Below, piece after piece: positions 8,431-18,569 of a stretch of DNA of 64,000 nt (positions within the stretch are counted from its first letter, which is position 1; every line of letters starts with the position of its first letter). This DNA comes from Calothrix sp. NIES-4105 (GTDB lineage Bacteria; Cyanobacteriota; Cyanobacteriia; Cyanobacteriales; Nostocaceae): NCBI RefSeq assembly GCF_002368415.1, contig NZ_AP018290.1:1057470-1121469 (forward strand), read 5' to 3'. The notes under the pieces are model-generated. The model saw only the letters and a list, made by a program, of their open reading frames with translations, made no database searches and was not told where the DNA came from. The translations under genes were made by a program, and so were the position numbers.

Positions 8431-9639
8431 TTATTTTGCTGTGTAAGCAACGCGATATATTACCCCATTGGTATCATCAGTAAACAGCAGCGAACCATCC
8501 GGTGCTATTGCTAATCCTACTGGTCTACCAAATTGTGCTGTTCTGTCTTTTGTTAAAAATCCAGTTACAAAATCTTCAAATTTCACAGGTTTTCCATTTT
8601 GGTAACGAATCCGCACGACTTTATAACCCACGGGTGGATTACGGTTCCAAGAACCACGCATTGTTACAAAAACATCATTTATATACTCTTGTGGAAATTG
8701 CTTTGCTGTGTAAAATAGCATCGCTAATGGCGCGCTGTGTGCTGTATAAGTTAACGCTGGTGGTTGAGTTTTAGCGCAGTATTCTTCTTTTGTTGTTTCT
8801 TGTGGGTTGGCAGATAAGTATACATCAGGGCGCCTTTCACCCCAACAAAAAGGCCAGCCGTAGTCTCCACCTTGAACAATACGATTTAATTCTTCTGGTG
8901 GTAGGTCATTCCCTCGCCAATCTGAACCGTGGTCTAATCCCCATAGTTCTTTTGTTTGGGGATGCCAACCAAAGCCGATTGTATTTCGTAAACCCTTAGC
9001 ATAAATAGTACGATTACTACCATCTGGTTGCGCGCGCAGCAGGGTAGCACTTTCAGGGTTGGTTTCGTCGCAAGCGTTGCAAGTACTACCCACAGAAATA
9101 TAAAGCATTCCATCAGGGCCAAAAGCCATCGTTCGGTTTGGATGTTGCCCAGCGTCAGGTAAATCAGAAATTAAAGTTTGCAGTTTTCCAAGAGAACCGT
9201 TTGCTTGCAAGTCGGCGCCGTATAAGCTGGTGTCAGTGACAAGGTAAAGACGATTTTGATTAATTGTAATACCGTTAACGTACTTTAAACCTTTGGCAAC
9301 AATATTCATCGAGTCAGCCCGTCCATCTCGATTTGTGTCTCTGAGTGCGATTACATCAGCTTCTTTACGACGAGTAACATAAATTATACCGTTAGGGGCA
9401 ACAACTAAATTACGAGGATTACCTAAGCCTTTTGCAAATACATTAATTTTAAATCCAGGGGGTAGTTGCAACTGTTGTAAAAGAGATTCATTAAAATCTA
9501 GTTTTTGTGGCGTTGATAAATAACCTTCCACCCGCTCAAGTCTTCGCGGCTCTGGTCGCTGTGCATTGACAGTTTGAGAAACTAATAAAGTTAATGCACA
9601 TCCAGTTAATAAAGACTTTAATTTGTTGATAAATCTCAT
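8431..9639 (-). CDS. PQQ-dependent sugar (sorbosone/glucose-type) dehydrogenase
   Basis: 402-residue exported beta-propeller with signal peptide ending TVNAQ. The blocks LPPGFKINVFAKGLGNPRNLVV, NPESATLLRA, GFGWHPQTKELWGLDHGSD and RGNDLPPEELN are diagnostic of the soluble glucose/sorbosone dehydrogenase family. PGAGQHPNRTMAFGPDGMLY-like and TCNACDE segments carry the likely metal and cofactor sites. Likely periplasmic oxidation of a sugar or alcohol. The gene lies 41 bp upstream of the rhodopsin gene on the same strand, so co-transcription is plausible. Substrate unknown. Confidence 0.85.
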   Translation of the reverse strand: MRFINKLKSLLTGCALTLLVSQTVNAQRPEPRRLERVEGYLSTPQKLDFNESLLQQLQLPPGFKINVFAKGLGNPRNLVVAPNGIIYVTRRKEADVIALRDTNRDGRADSMNIVAKGLKYVNGITINQNRLYLVTDTSLYGADLQANGSLGKLQTLISDLPDAGQHPNRTMAFGPDGMLYISVGSTCNACDETNPESATLLRAQPDGSNRTIYAKGLRNTIGFGWHPQTKELWGLDHGSDWRGNDLPPEELNRIVQGGDYGWPFCWGERRPDVYLSANPQETTKEEYCAKTQPPALTYTAHSAPLAMLFYTAKQFPQEYINDVFVTMRGSWNRNPPVGYKVVRIRYQNGKPVKFEDFVTGFLTKDRTAQFGRPVGLAIAPDGSLLFTDDTNGVIYRVAYTAK

Positions 9640-9832
9640 TGTATCATGTCTCCAACCCTGTCGTTATGAGATAGGAACATTCAGTTAATAGAACTATTTC
9701 GTTAGTTGCAAGAATTGCTTTTAGTTGCTTATAATAATCAATTGGTAAAGATGAATGCATCTAGCTTACGGAATGTTACTAATGTAACCAGTTTACCTAA
9801 AGTAGTATGCCTTTCGGCATAAGTATAGCACT

Positions 9833-9855
9833 AAGGTCGCCATTGCCCACCATAC
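9833..9855 (+). repeat. Dispersed GGTCGCC repeat, copy 2
   Basis: AAGGTCGCCATTGCCCACCA followed by TAC, similar to the copy at 51678. It lies in the 626-bp gap between the sugar dehydrogenase and the small Cys-rich gene. A short open frame at 10014-10199 in that gap has no coding character. Confidence 0.45.
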
Positions 9856-9956
9856 GACAGGCGCCATTAAACTTAATTTCTATAAACATATTTGATCGTA
9901 ATTAATTTTTAAAAATATATACAGTAGTTCTAAATCATTCATAAAATTTGTGCATT

Positions 9957-9984
9957 GTAGAGACGCGATTAATCGCGTCTCTAC
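9957..9984. repeat. 28-bp perfect palindrome (TAGAGACG family)
   Basis: Perfect palindrome with arms GTAGAGACGCGATT / AATCGCGTCTCTAC. It is identical, base for base, to the copy inside modBC at 52781-52808. Confidence 0.7.
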
Positions 9985-10265
9985 GGATATTATTTTTTAC
10001 AATTAATATATAAATGCTATATATTAATAAACAATTGTTACCGAAAAGTGACAGCAATCAAATCAGAGGAAATATATTATTGAATTTTAGAAGCAATACT
10101 ATTGATAGATATGCGACTGATTGGTTTTTGCTAAATATGAAAGTTGTGTATATTAAACGTGAAGGTTTTAAAAACATTTTAATTAAGCTATGTTTTTAAG
10201 AATACTTTTAGCGAGAGTTATTGAATGGTTGCAATTATACGTTCATAAAAGTGAGGTTATTTAAT

Positions 10266-10640
10266 ATGGTTTTGACGTTAAATCATCAAAATAAAATATC
10301 AGCAGTAACTTCTAACCAAGCAATGCGGCAAGAAGTTAAATTTCAAGAAAGATTACCAAATAAAGCTGAGATTACTGAAACTTTAATTACACAAGGAGGA
10401 GGTATTATTGCTTTTATATTCTTTTTGGGTAGCTTGTTGTTACTGGCATCGAATAAATTAAAAGGTGTATCAGATGAACAGTTAGATTTGCGTACAAGTT
10501 CATTATCAAATCATCGTTGTACTCAATGCCGATATTTTGCAAAAAATCATTTTATAAATTGTGCTGTACAACCTTCTCTTGTTCTGACAGATGAAGCAAA
10601 AAACTGTTCGGACTATTGTCCAAAAAATCAAAAATCCTGA
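10266..10640 (+). CDS. Small membrane-anchored Cys-rich protein
   Basis: 124 residues: a polar N-terminus, one transmembrane helix (GGIIAFIFFLGSLLLLAS, about 54-71), and a C-terminal domain with CTQCRYFAKNHFINCAVQP and NCSDYCP. The five or more cysteines in C-x2-C ... C ... C-x4-C spacing suggest metal or disulfide binding. Start set at ATG 10266, with GAGG about 12 nt upstream, not at 10221. Similar short proteins occur in other cyanobacteria, function unknown. Confidence 0.65.
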   Translation: MVLTLNHQNKISAVTSNQAMRQEVKFQERLPNKAEITETLITQGGGIIAFIFFLGSLLLLASNKLKGVSDEQLDLRTSSLSNHRCTQCRYFAKNHFINCAVQPSLVLTDEAKNCSDYCPKNQKS

Positions 10641-10679
10641 TAAAATTTTTCTGCTCATTGCATTATATAGTTTGTCTTT

Positions 10680-10949
10680 ATGCAGGTGAAAACAAAAACT
10701 CAAGAAGTTAATGCTCATGTTCATTCTATCCTGCATGATGTTGGCTTATTACTCCATGTACCTGGTGTAATGGCAGTTACTTATGAAGCCTATTTGCCTA
10801 TGGTTTAGAGAATATTATGTAGTCTGGGGATTCTTGATAACTGCGATTTCTTCCTTACTTATTGGTCAGTTTTTATATCGCAATTTTCAGGAAACGGGAG
10901 AAACTCAGTTACGTCACGCGATGATAATGGTTTTTAAACCTGTGGAAAA
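10680..10949 (+). pseudogene. Membrane transporter remnant (TrkH-like?)
   Basis: Starts ATG CAG GTG and reads HSILHDVGLLLHVPGVMAV. After a one-base shift near 10780 it continues as PICLWFREYYVVWGFLITA and GQFLYRNFQETGETQLRHAM. The pattern resembles the first 90 residues of TrkH/KtrB-type potassium-uptake proteins of cyanobacteria. The remainder is gone: the frame runs into the 3' end of the opposite-strand glucosidase gene at 10950. Identification is by resemblance only. Confidence 0.4.
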
Positions 10950-13619
10950 TCACTTTATCAAAGCTGCTTTCCGGTCAGTTTGATTATATTTTCCCTTATG
11001 CCAATAATCATGGATTAAATTTGCTACTAACCCCGTCCAACCTGTTTGATGATTAGCTCCTAATCCGGCGCCGTTATCACCGTGGAAATATTCATAGAAC
11101 AAAATTAAATCACGCCAGTCAGGATTAGATTGAAATTCTTTGTGACCTCCATGAACAGGACGATAACCTGCTTCATTACGGATAAAAATACTCATCAACC
11201 TGTGAGATAATTCAGTTGCCACTTCCGCTAAATTTAGAAACTGTCCAGAACCTGTAGGACATTCAACCTTAAAATCATCCCCTAAATAATGATGGAATTT
11301 TTGTAGAGATTCAATAATTAAGAAGTTCATTGGGAACCAAACTGGGCCACGCCAATTAGAATTACCCCCAAACATTCCATTTGTAGATTCTGCGGGTTCA
11401 TAATCAACGCGATGCTGTTGCCCATCAACATCAAAAATGTAAGGGTTATCAACATGGAATTTAGAAACGGAGCGAACACCATGAGAACTCAAAAACTCAG
11501 TTTCATCAAGCATCTTCTGTAGAATGGCTTTGAGCTTCTCTGGATTGACAATAGCTAATAATCTCCTAGCTCCACTTCCTTGCATTTCTAAAGAAGCAAT
11601 GTTGTCCTGCAATTTAGGACGGTTGTTAATAAACCATTCAAATCGTTTTTTAAAACTAGGGAAAGTATTTAATACATCAGCCTCCAGAATTTCCACAGCA
11701 AATAATGGAACTAATCCCACCATAGAGCGAACTTTCAAATGATGACGCGCATCATGCGGTGAATGCAGCACATCATAGAAAAATTGGTCTTCATCATCCC
11801 ATAAATGGATATTAGTTTCACCAATATGATTCATTGCATCGGCAATGTAAAGGAAATGTTCAAAAAACTTACTAGCAATATCTTCATAAGTAGGATTAAA
11901 TTTTGCTAGCTCAAGGGCAATAGTTAGCATATTTAAACTGTACATGCCCATCCAACTTGTACCATCAGATTGTTCTAAATATCCACCTGTTGGTAACTCA
12001 GAACTGCGGTCAAAAATGCCGATGTTGTCTAAACCTAGAAATCCTCCCTGGAAAACATTATCTCCATTGTTATCCTTTCTATTAACCCACCAAGTAAAAT
12101 TGAGTAATAACTTTTGAAAAACTCGTTCGAGAAAATCAGTATCACCACGACCATAAAGTTCTTTTTCAATCTGATAAACTCGCCAAGTTCCCCAAGCATG
12201 AACGGGTGGGTTAACATCACTAAAATGCCACTCATAAGCGGGAATTTGCCCGTTAGGATGCATGTACCATTCTCGTGTAAACCTGTCCATTTGTTTTTTA
12301 GCAAAATCAGGGTCAATCATTGCCAAAGGGACGACATGAAAGGCTAAATCCCAAGCAGCATACCAAGGAAACTCCCATTTATCAGGCATGGAAATGATAT
12401 CGTCATTATAAAGATGTATCCATTCAAGATTACGAGCATTATGTCTTTGTGGAGTTGGTTGATTAGAATCCCCTTCTAGCCAATCTTCTACGACATAATG
12501 ATAGTACTGCTTTGTCCACAACAACCCAGCAAAAGCTTGACGTTGTACATTTCTAACATCTTCAGATAAACTCTGTCCAGAAATACGTTGGTAAAATTCA
12601 TCAGTTTCTTGTTTACGGTTATAGAAGATATTATCAAAATCGGCGCCAAAAGGTTCTGTTAAGTTCTTATTATCAGCCAACCGTAAATAAATAGTCTTAG
12701 TTTCTCCTGCATCAAGAGTTATTTGGTAGTGTGCAGCAACTTTCGTACCCTTAAGCTTCGTATTTACGGCTTCTTTTTCTCCATTAACTATATAGTTATT
12801 GATTCCATCTTTGAGGTAGGGATGATGGTTTGCGGTTCCAAACAACCGCTCGTAATTAGTTTCATTGTCTGTAAATAATAACTCTTTGCTCTCTTGACAA
12901 AAGAGCCACCTTTCCCCCAAGCTACGGTGAGAAGCCTTGACGACACCCGGAGCATCAAGCGTTAATGTTGGTTTAGAGCTATGTTCTTCCCAAGCCCAAG
13001 TATTGCGAAACCATAGAGTAGGTAAGAGATGCAGTGTTTTGCGCTCATTACCTCTATTGACTACACAAACTTTAATGAGCATATCTTCAGGTGATGCCTT
13101 AGCATACTCGACGAATACATCAAAATACCTATTATCATCGAAAATACTTGTGTCTACTAATTCATACTCTGGGTCGTGGTATCCCCGTCGCTGATTTTCT
13201 TCCACTATTTCTTTATATGGAAACGCTTTATGGGGGTATTTATATAGATATTTCATATAGGCATGAGAAGGAGTATTATCCAAATAAAAATAATATTCCT
13301 TAACATCTTCACCATGATTACCCTCCGGACCACTTAAGCCAAATATTCTTTCCTTCAATATTGGGTCTTCTTCATTCCATAAAGCTATGGCAAAACATAA
13401 ACGCTGATGATTATCAGAAATACCAGCGATACCATCTTCTCCCCAACGATAAGCGCGCGAACGAGCATGGTCATGGGGAAAATAATCCCAGGCACTACCC
13501 GAAGCACTGTAATCTTCGCGTACTGTTCCCCATTGCCGCTCGCTTAAATAAGGACCCCATCGGCGCCAGTATGCTGTGCGGTTACGGTCTTCTTGTAGTC
13601 TTTTTTCTTCTGCTGTCAT
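10950..13619 (-). CDS. GH63-type glucosidase, cytoplasmic
   Basis: 889-residue protein of the mannosyl-oligosaccharide-glucosidase-like GH63 family. The N-terminal half carries [44 protein letters not shown]. The C-terminal (alpha/alpha)6 catalytic domain carries [31 protein letters not shown] and [20 protein letters not shown], with acidic residues in WDLAF and near GGHKEF. Bacterial members act on glucosides such as glucosylglycerate; the substrate here is unknown. No signal peptide. Monocistronic: the rhomboid gene downstream of its start is separated by 28 bp on the same strand, so the rhomboid may precede it in one transcript. Confidence 0.85.
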   Translation of the reverse strand: MTAEEKRLQEDRNRTAYWRRWGPYLSERQWGTVREDYSASGSAWDYFPHDHARSRAYRWGEDGIAGISDNHQRLCFAIALWNEEDPILKERIFGLSGPEGNHGEDVKEYYFYLDNTPSHAYMKYLYKYPHKAFPYKEIVEENQRRGYHDPEYELVDTSIFDDNRYFDVFVEYAKASPEDMLIKVCVVNRGNERKTLHLLPTLWFRNTWAWEEHSSKPTLTLDAPGVVKASHRSLGERWLFCQESKELLFTDNETNYERLFGTANHHPYLKDGINNYIVNGEKEAVNTKLKGTKVAAHYQITLDAGETKTIYLRLADNKNLTEPFGADFDNIFYNRKQETDEFYQRISGQSLSEDVRNVQRQAFAGLLWTKQYYHYVVEDWLEGDSNQPTPQRHNARNLEWIHLYNDDIISMPDKWEFPWYAAWDLAFHVVPLAMIDPDFAKKQMDRFTREWYMHPNGQIPAYEWHFSDVNPPVHAWGTWRVYQIEKELYGRGDTDFLERVFQKLLLNFTWWVNRKDNNGDNVFQGGFLGLDNIGIFDRSSELPTGGYLEQSDGTSWMGMYSLNMLTIALELAKFNPTYEDIASKFFEHFLYIADAMNHIGETNIHLWDDEDQFFYDVLHSPHDARHHLKVRSMVGLVPLFAVEILEADVLNTFPSFKKRFEWFINNRPKLQDNIASLEMQGSGARRLLAIVNPEKLKAILQKMLDETEFLSSHGVRSVSKFHVDNPYIFDVDGQQHRVDYEPAESTNGMFGGNSNWRGPVWFPMNFLIIESLQKFHHYLGDDFKVECPTGSGQFLNLAEVATELSHRLMSIFIRNEAGYRPVHGGHKEFQSNPDWRDLILFYEYFHGDNGAGLGANHQTGWTGLVANLIHDYWHKGKYNQTDRKAALIK

Positions 13620-13647
13620 ATTTTTGTTTCCCTTTTAATTTGTTTTT

Positions 13648-14346
13648 TCAATGGCGCTTATCATATAAACCAAATATTGGAGCAAGAATGGCGCCAAAAA
13701 CAAACCCTCCTGCATGTGCCCAATACGCTATTCCCCCGCTTTCCATGCCAATATTGCTGCGAACTTGTAAGCTTGCTACACTGTAAAAGGCTTGCTGGAA
13801 AAACCAAAATCCTAAAAATAAGTATGCAGGAAGTCGTACTGTAGTTATAAAAAATCCTAAAGGAACTAAAGTTAAAATTTGCGTGCGTGGAAACCTAAGA
13901 ATATATGCTCCCAAAACTCCCGCAATTGCACCACTGGCGCCTAAAGATGGAATAGTTGAATTTTGTGAAAAAAACCACTGACTCAATCCAGCCAAAACAC
14001 CACAACTTAAATAAAAAATTAAATATTTGATATGCCCTAAACGGTCTTCAATATTATTACCGAAAATAGCTAAAAATAACATATTACCGCCAAGGTGTAA
14101 AAACCCACCATGTAAAAATTGAGAAGTAATTAAAGTTAGCCATTCCGGAATTAGTTGATTACCAATAGGGCAAGTGGCAGAAAGTTGACAAGGTACTAAT
14201 GCTGCTACGCGAACAAAACGTTGTAGTTCTTGCTGTGTTAAGCTTACTTGATAGATGAATATAAGAATATTAATGATAATCAATCCATAGTTTATATATG
14301 GAGTTGTTGTGATGGGATTATTATCTTTTAGTGGTACCACAATCAA
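13648..14346 (-). CDS. Rhomboid intramembrane serine protease
   Basis: 232 residues with six or seven hydrophobic segments. Catalytic Ser in GASGAIAGVLG and His in WAHAGGFVFGA; HGGFLHLGGNMLFLAIFG supplies the oxyanion-side His/Asn. Cleaves transmembrane substrates in the plasma membrane. N-terminus MIVVPLKDNNPITTTPYINY is typical of the cyanobacterial subgroup. A second rhomboid lies at 61951. Confidence 0.88.
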   Translation of the reverse strand: MIVVPLKDNNPITTTPYINYGLIIINILIFIYQVSLTQQELQRFVRVAALVPCQLSATCPIGNQLIPEWLTLITSQFLHGGFLHLGGNMLFLAIFGNNIEDRLGHIKYLIFYLSCGVLAGLSQWFFSQNSTIPSLGASGAIAGVLGAYILRFPRTQILTLVPLGFFITTVRLPAYLFLGFWFFQQAFYSVASLQVRSNIGMESGGIAYWAHAGGFVFGAILAPIFGLYDKRH

Positions 14347-14713
14347 TTCCCCTTTGAATTATTTTTACGATTTGCTCTTCATTATTCATATGGTGGTTTA
14401 GCTATATATAAACTCCGTATCTACAGCTTCGCAGGAAAATGTGATGGAAAAGTGATAAAAATGCGGTAATTACATAAACGCTAATTTTTTCAAAGTATAT
14501 GTGTAGCTTTTACTACTTTATAATTATGGTTATAATAATTTTCAGTGAAGATATTTATAACAAAAAAATTATATAATCATAAACATGAAAGTATCATGAA
14601 AAATTGATGAGAAAATTCTCATAGTTATATTTTGACTTATAAGCTATACTACAAAGTGTTTAAATGACACCTACCTAAGCAGCTAAATAAGTTTTATTTG
14701 TAATTAGAAAGAT
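14347..14713. other. Gene-free 367-bp gap
   Basis: A+T-rich divergent promoter region between the rhomboid and a small gene. I see no open frame, palindrome or RNA gene in it. Confidence 0.5.
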
Positions 14714-14992
14714 ATGAACATTTACTATCCTGATTCTAGTAATATAAGCGCATGGACTGAATGGCATCTGACTCCATTAGGATGGGAGCGAGGTAATCAA
14801 AGGCAAGAAAATTCTACTCAAGTTAAACAAGTAGAAGCACCTTTAGACAGAGTATTGACTTGTAGATATCATGAAAATGTCACAATTAATTCTGTATGGA
14901 TGCAAAAACATACTATCGAACTGTGGAGAGATTCAGAAGAACTAGTTGATAAATTAATAGAAAAATTTGGTTTTTGTCCAGAAAGTCTTTAA
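14714..14992 (+). CDS. Small conserved-type protein, unknown function
   Basis: 92 residues, soluble, acidic C-terminus. NISAWTEWHLTPLGWERGNQ, then LDRVLTCRYHENVTINSVWM and LVDKLIEKFGFCPESL. The order and spacing (Trp-rich N-terminus, two Cys) look like a genuine small cyanobacterial protein, but I do not recognise a named family. Start ATG follows GAAAGAT, a weak ribosome site. Confidence 0.55.
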   Translation: MNIYYPDSSNISAWTEWHLTPLGWERGNQRQENSTQVKQVEAPLDRVLTCRYHENVTINSVWMQKHTIELWRDSEELVDKLIEKFGFCPESL

Positions 14993-15459
14993 TCGAAAAA
15001 TTTGTGCATCTATCATAATAATGATTCAATTTCACCAATTAGGATAATTCATTAATAAATTTATGGTGATCAGCATAACAACAATCTGGTTATCCCAACG
15101 TAATTTATACACAGGTAGTTCAGCCAATTGAGGTAAAACAGATTACCTCAACCACACCAAGAAAAACAGTAGTTCCACGAATTGAGATACCTTCACACGG
15201 CTTTTTTGTTATATGAGTACCAGAAATTATAGGCGCCAGTTTTTGTATTGTGGTTCATTAGTTTAAGTACGTGATTACCTAGAAGTATTGGCGCCTAAAT
15301 AATTGTTTGTGTAATTACTAAATAGTCGTCTGGCGCCTGTTGTTGTTGTGTTTGCTATAAACGGTGCCTGCCCGAATGCTATATTTAAGTATTTTATTTT
15401 ACACTTATTGTTAGCATGTAAACATAGCCAGCAGTTAACAGTGCTTGTAGTGTTTTTTA
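14993..15459. other. Gap with clustered GGCGCC sites
   Basis: 467 bp without a convincing gene. Three GGCGCC palindromes lie within about 100 bp (15231, 15289, 15331). Short overlapping open frames here have no coding character. Confidence 0.4.
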
Positions 15460-16449
15460 TCATTTGTATTCAATTAAAGTCGCTTGTTGATTGCGCCATT
15501 GATTCCAACAATACTTCAACTGTCCTATCGCTTGGGGAAATTTTGATAAAACACACCAAAATGCATACAATCGCGCATGTTCGTGTATATCACCCTGAGT
15601 AATGCGATATTTATATATACGCCAAAATAACAAAAAATAAGCCAGCAGCAACAAAAAACTTAAACCCGATGTTTCCCATAGTATTAATAATGCTCCTGAT
15701 GGAAGGATAATTCCCCAAAACCAATTACTCCAAGCTTGACGAACGCAAAATCTTTCAGGAGAAGAACCATGCATTACCACACCTTCTTGAAATGCCCATC
15801 CTGAACGCATTGAGCGCTTCCACCATTGGCTAAACTTAAACATCGCAGCATCATGTACTGCCATATCAACATCAATACGCCAAATTTTCCATCCCAATTG
15901 CCGTAAACGGAAGTACATTTCTGGCTCTTCACCCGCGATCAGCGATTGATTATAACCATTAACCGCATTCAGCGCACTAACTCGCATCATTGCAATACCA
16001 ACACAAGTATTAACTTCCCCTAACGGAGTATTCCATTCCATTTGAGCAAGACGATTATATATAGATAACTCAGGTTGCCGTTCTTGCAAATTACCACTAA
16101 CAATTGCGATTTTAATATTATTGCTCAAGGTCATACGCGCTGGCTCTATCCAGGAGCAAAGCATTTCGCAATCACCATCAATGAACTGCACGTACTCAAC
16201 TTCTGGAAAATGCTCACATATATAGTTAAACCCGGTGTTATATCCTCGTGCAGCAGAAAATGGAAGTGACATATCCAATTCTACAACATTCACACCCAAA
16301 GATATTGCCATATTCACACTACCATCAGTAGAACCCGAATCAACATAAACTATTGGTGTCCCTGGTGGAAGGTTCGTAATCAGCGATTTCAAACAGCGCA
16401 CTAGCCGCTGCCCCTCATTTCTTCCAATTGCAACTGCACCTATACCCAT
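15460..16449 (-). CDS. Family 2 glycosyltransferase, membrane-anchored
   Basis: 329 residues. GT-A fold start GAVAIGRNEGQRLVRCL, nucleotide-sugar block VYVDSGSTDGS, metal-binding DGD in VQFIDGDCEM, and acceptor-side EEPEMYFRLRQLGW. Two hydrophobic helices near residues 245-285 anchor it to the membrane. Expected to add a sugar to an exopolysaccharide or glycolipid precursor. Single gene, no polysaccharide cluster around it. Confidence 0.85.
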   Translation of the reverse strand: MGIGAVAIGRNEGQRLVRCLKSLITNLPPGTPIVYVDSGSTDGSVNMAISLGVNVVELDMSLPFSAARGYNTGFNYICEHFPEVEYVQFIDGDCEMLCSWIEPARMTLSNNIKIAIVSGNLQERQPELSIYNRLAQMEWNTPLGEVNTCVGIAMMRVSALNAVNGYNQSLIAGEEPEMYFRLRQLGWKIWRIDVDMAVHDAAMFKFSQWWKRSMRSGWAFQEGVVMHGSSPERFCVRQAWSNWFWGIILPSGALLILWETSGLSFLLLLAYFLLFWRIYKYRITQGDIHEHARLYAFWCVLSKFPQAIGQLKYCWNQWRNQQATLIEYK

Positions 16450-16551
16450 AATTATAAAATACTCCTACATAATACTGAGAGAATTTTAACTTATTTCGGT
16501 AATATTTAGAACCATTAAAGCCACATTTATACAAAAGCTTCTCCATTACAA

Positions 16552-16883
16552 ATGGTATTTGTGCAACAACAGGCGCGGCTGGAAATTGCAATGTATTTAA
16601 CGATAATTCCTTCCGGTGGAATTACCGAACCACATTTTCACCCAGAACACGAAACAGCAATTTATCTGCTTAAAGGTCGAATCGAAATCCGTTATGGGGA
16701 GGGACTCAAGCAATGCCAAGTGTGTGAAGCAGGAGATTTTATTTTTACTCCCCCCTGGTGTTCCCCATCAACCCAGGAATTTGAGTGCAACAGAACCAGT
16801 TCATGCGCGCTTTTACTCGCAATGACCCAGATGAACAAGAGAAGGTTGTACTTTATAGACTAGCGCTCTCAGGTGAGTTTTAA
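16552..16883 (+). pseudogene. Cupin-domain protein with two frameshifts
   Basis: Starts MVFVQQQARLEIAMYLTIIPSGG and carries the cupin metal motif HFHPEHETAIYLLKGRIEI with GDFIFTPP. At a run of six C (16750-16755) the coding frame changes so that GVPHQPRNLSATEPVHARFY continues in another frame. A second shift near 16815 is needed to reach NDPDEQEKVVLYRL before the stop at 16883. Intact relatives would be about 110 residues. Either a decayed gene or sequence error at the C-run. Confidence 0.6.
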
Positions 16884-17014
16884 AACTGATAAACGGCGCC
16901 TGTATTCGATACCTATGTATTACCACCAAGGCATTGGAGACGTATCTATAATATGGGCGCCAGTCTGCAATAAGCGACGCTTGTTACACGATTTTAGATA
17001 CAGACCGTATTAGT

Positions 17015-18566
17015 TCAGTCTCTATAATGTTTTACTTTTTTTAACAAAAGTACTAGTAAGACGCTTGCTCCGAGCGCGCATCCCATGAAGAAAAAGCAAT
17101 CATTGAATGCCATGACATTTGCTTCTCGTCGTATGGTGCGGTCTAGAAATGCATATGCTTGATTTTGAGCTTGTACTGGGTCACTTGTGTGTTGTAAAAA
17201 CATTTGAGTTAGTTGGTCAATTCCCCAAGCGCGTGATGGGATTTGAGAGTGAAATTTCATTAACTAAGTGGTTCGAGTGGAATCGTTCTCGTACTGATTG
17301 TAGAGTTCCTAGTACTGCAATTCCCAATGAACCGCCGAGGTTACGTGCCATGCTATATATAACTGAAGCTGAACGAATTTGTTTTGCTTCAATTCCAAAT
17401 GTGGCAACTTGAAATGTAATTATTAAAGGCTGTCCCAACGCACGGATAATTTGAGCAGGTATTAGTTGTTCTACTCCTGTATCATGAGTCATAGTTGTGT
17501 TCATAAAGCAACTTATACCAAACAGCGCAAATCCTACCGCTAATAGTAACCGCAAATCAAAGTGTTTCATCAATTTGGGTACAAACGGTGTAATAAATAA
17601 CTGTGGCATACCTGCCCACATCATTGTTTCGCCAATTTGCATGGCGTTGTAATCTTGAATTTGTGCTAAATATAACGGCAAAATAAAAGTAGAACCATAT
17701 AAATATAGCCCTAGACTCATTGTGGTGATGATAGTAATTAAAAAGTTACGTCTTACTAGTAGTCGCAGGTTGAGTAAAGCATTTTTGTTAACAAGCTGAA
17801 TAACTATAAATATAGGCAAAAATATAGCTGCTGTTAGTGCTGCTTTTTGAATTTCCTCTGAACCTAACCAATCTTTGCGGTTGCCTTATTCAAGAAAAAT
17901 AAAGAGCGATGCTAACCCTACTGCCATTGTGAAAATACCAAACCAGTCACCTTTTTTGAGTAGATGTAACTTTGTTGGTCGTTTTGGTAATGCATACCAT
18001 ACACCCGCAATTAGAAGTAATCCTGGTAACACATTCAGGTAGAAAATATATGGCCAACCGTAAGTATCTGTTAACCAACTACCAACAATGAGAATAACTG
18101 AAGGAGCAATAATTGTGGATAGTCCAAATAGTGCCATCCCAACAGGTTGCAATGCTTGTGGTAATGTCATTAAAATGACATTAAACGCCATTGGTATAAA
18201 GATACCTCCAGTAAAACCCTGTCCAGCACGGAACAGAATCATCTGTGGTAAATTGGTTGCAAAAGCACAAATAACAGAAAAACAAATAAATAATCCTGCA
18301 TTCACAAGTAAATATAACCGCACGGAAAATACTTTTGATAACCAATCTGTAAGCGGTATGACTACGACTTCTGCAACTAGATATGCCGTGGAAATCCAGG
18401 CACCTTCATCTAGACTTACACCAAGGGCGCCTGTAATATCATTTAAGGAAGCATTAGTAATTTGATTATCTAATACTGCCATAAAGGCGCCGAGCAGTGC
18501 AGAGTATACTCCAATCCAATCTTTAACTGTGACATCCTTTGGTGGCAGTGTTGATGGTACGTGCAT
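17015..18566 (-). pseudogene. DHA2-type multidrug efflux permease, broken
   Basis: A 14-helix major-facilitator transporter of the EmrB/QacA group. N-terminal LLGAFMAVLDNQITNASLNDI is the typical helix 1 motif. The reading frame is interrupted by an in-frame TAA at 17886-17888 (context LFIFLE-stop-GNRKDWLGSEEI) and by a one-base shift at about 17215-17262, after which DQLTQMFLQHTSDPVQAQNQAYAF and the last helix continue. It ends 3 bp from hisD, with an HlyD-type adaptor further upstream, which is how such pumps are arranged. Non-functional as read. Confidence 0.75.
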
Positions 18567-18569
18567 GTT

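Noticed and set aside
10014-10199. 61-codon frame after the 28-bp palindrome
   Set aside because: A+T-rich, low-complexity, no homology pattern and weak start context.
14347-14713. Possible tRNA or riboswitch in the gap
   Set aside because: No cloverleaf arms or conserved riboswitch core could be made out.
15275-15602. Overlapping frames around the GGCGCC cluster
   Set aside because: No coding signal; the plus frame overlaps the glycosyltransferase 3' end.
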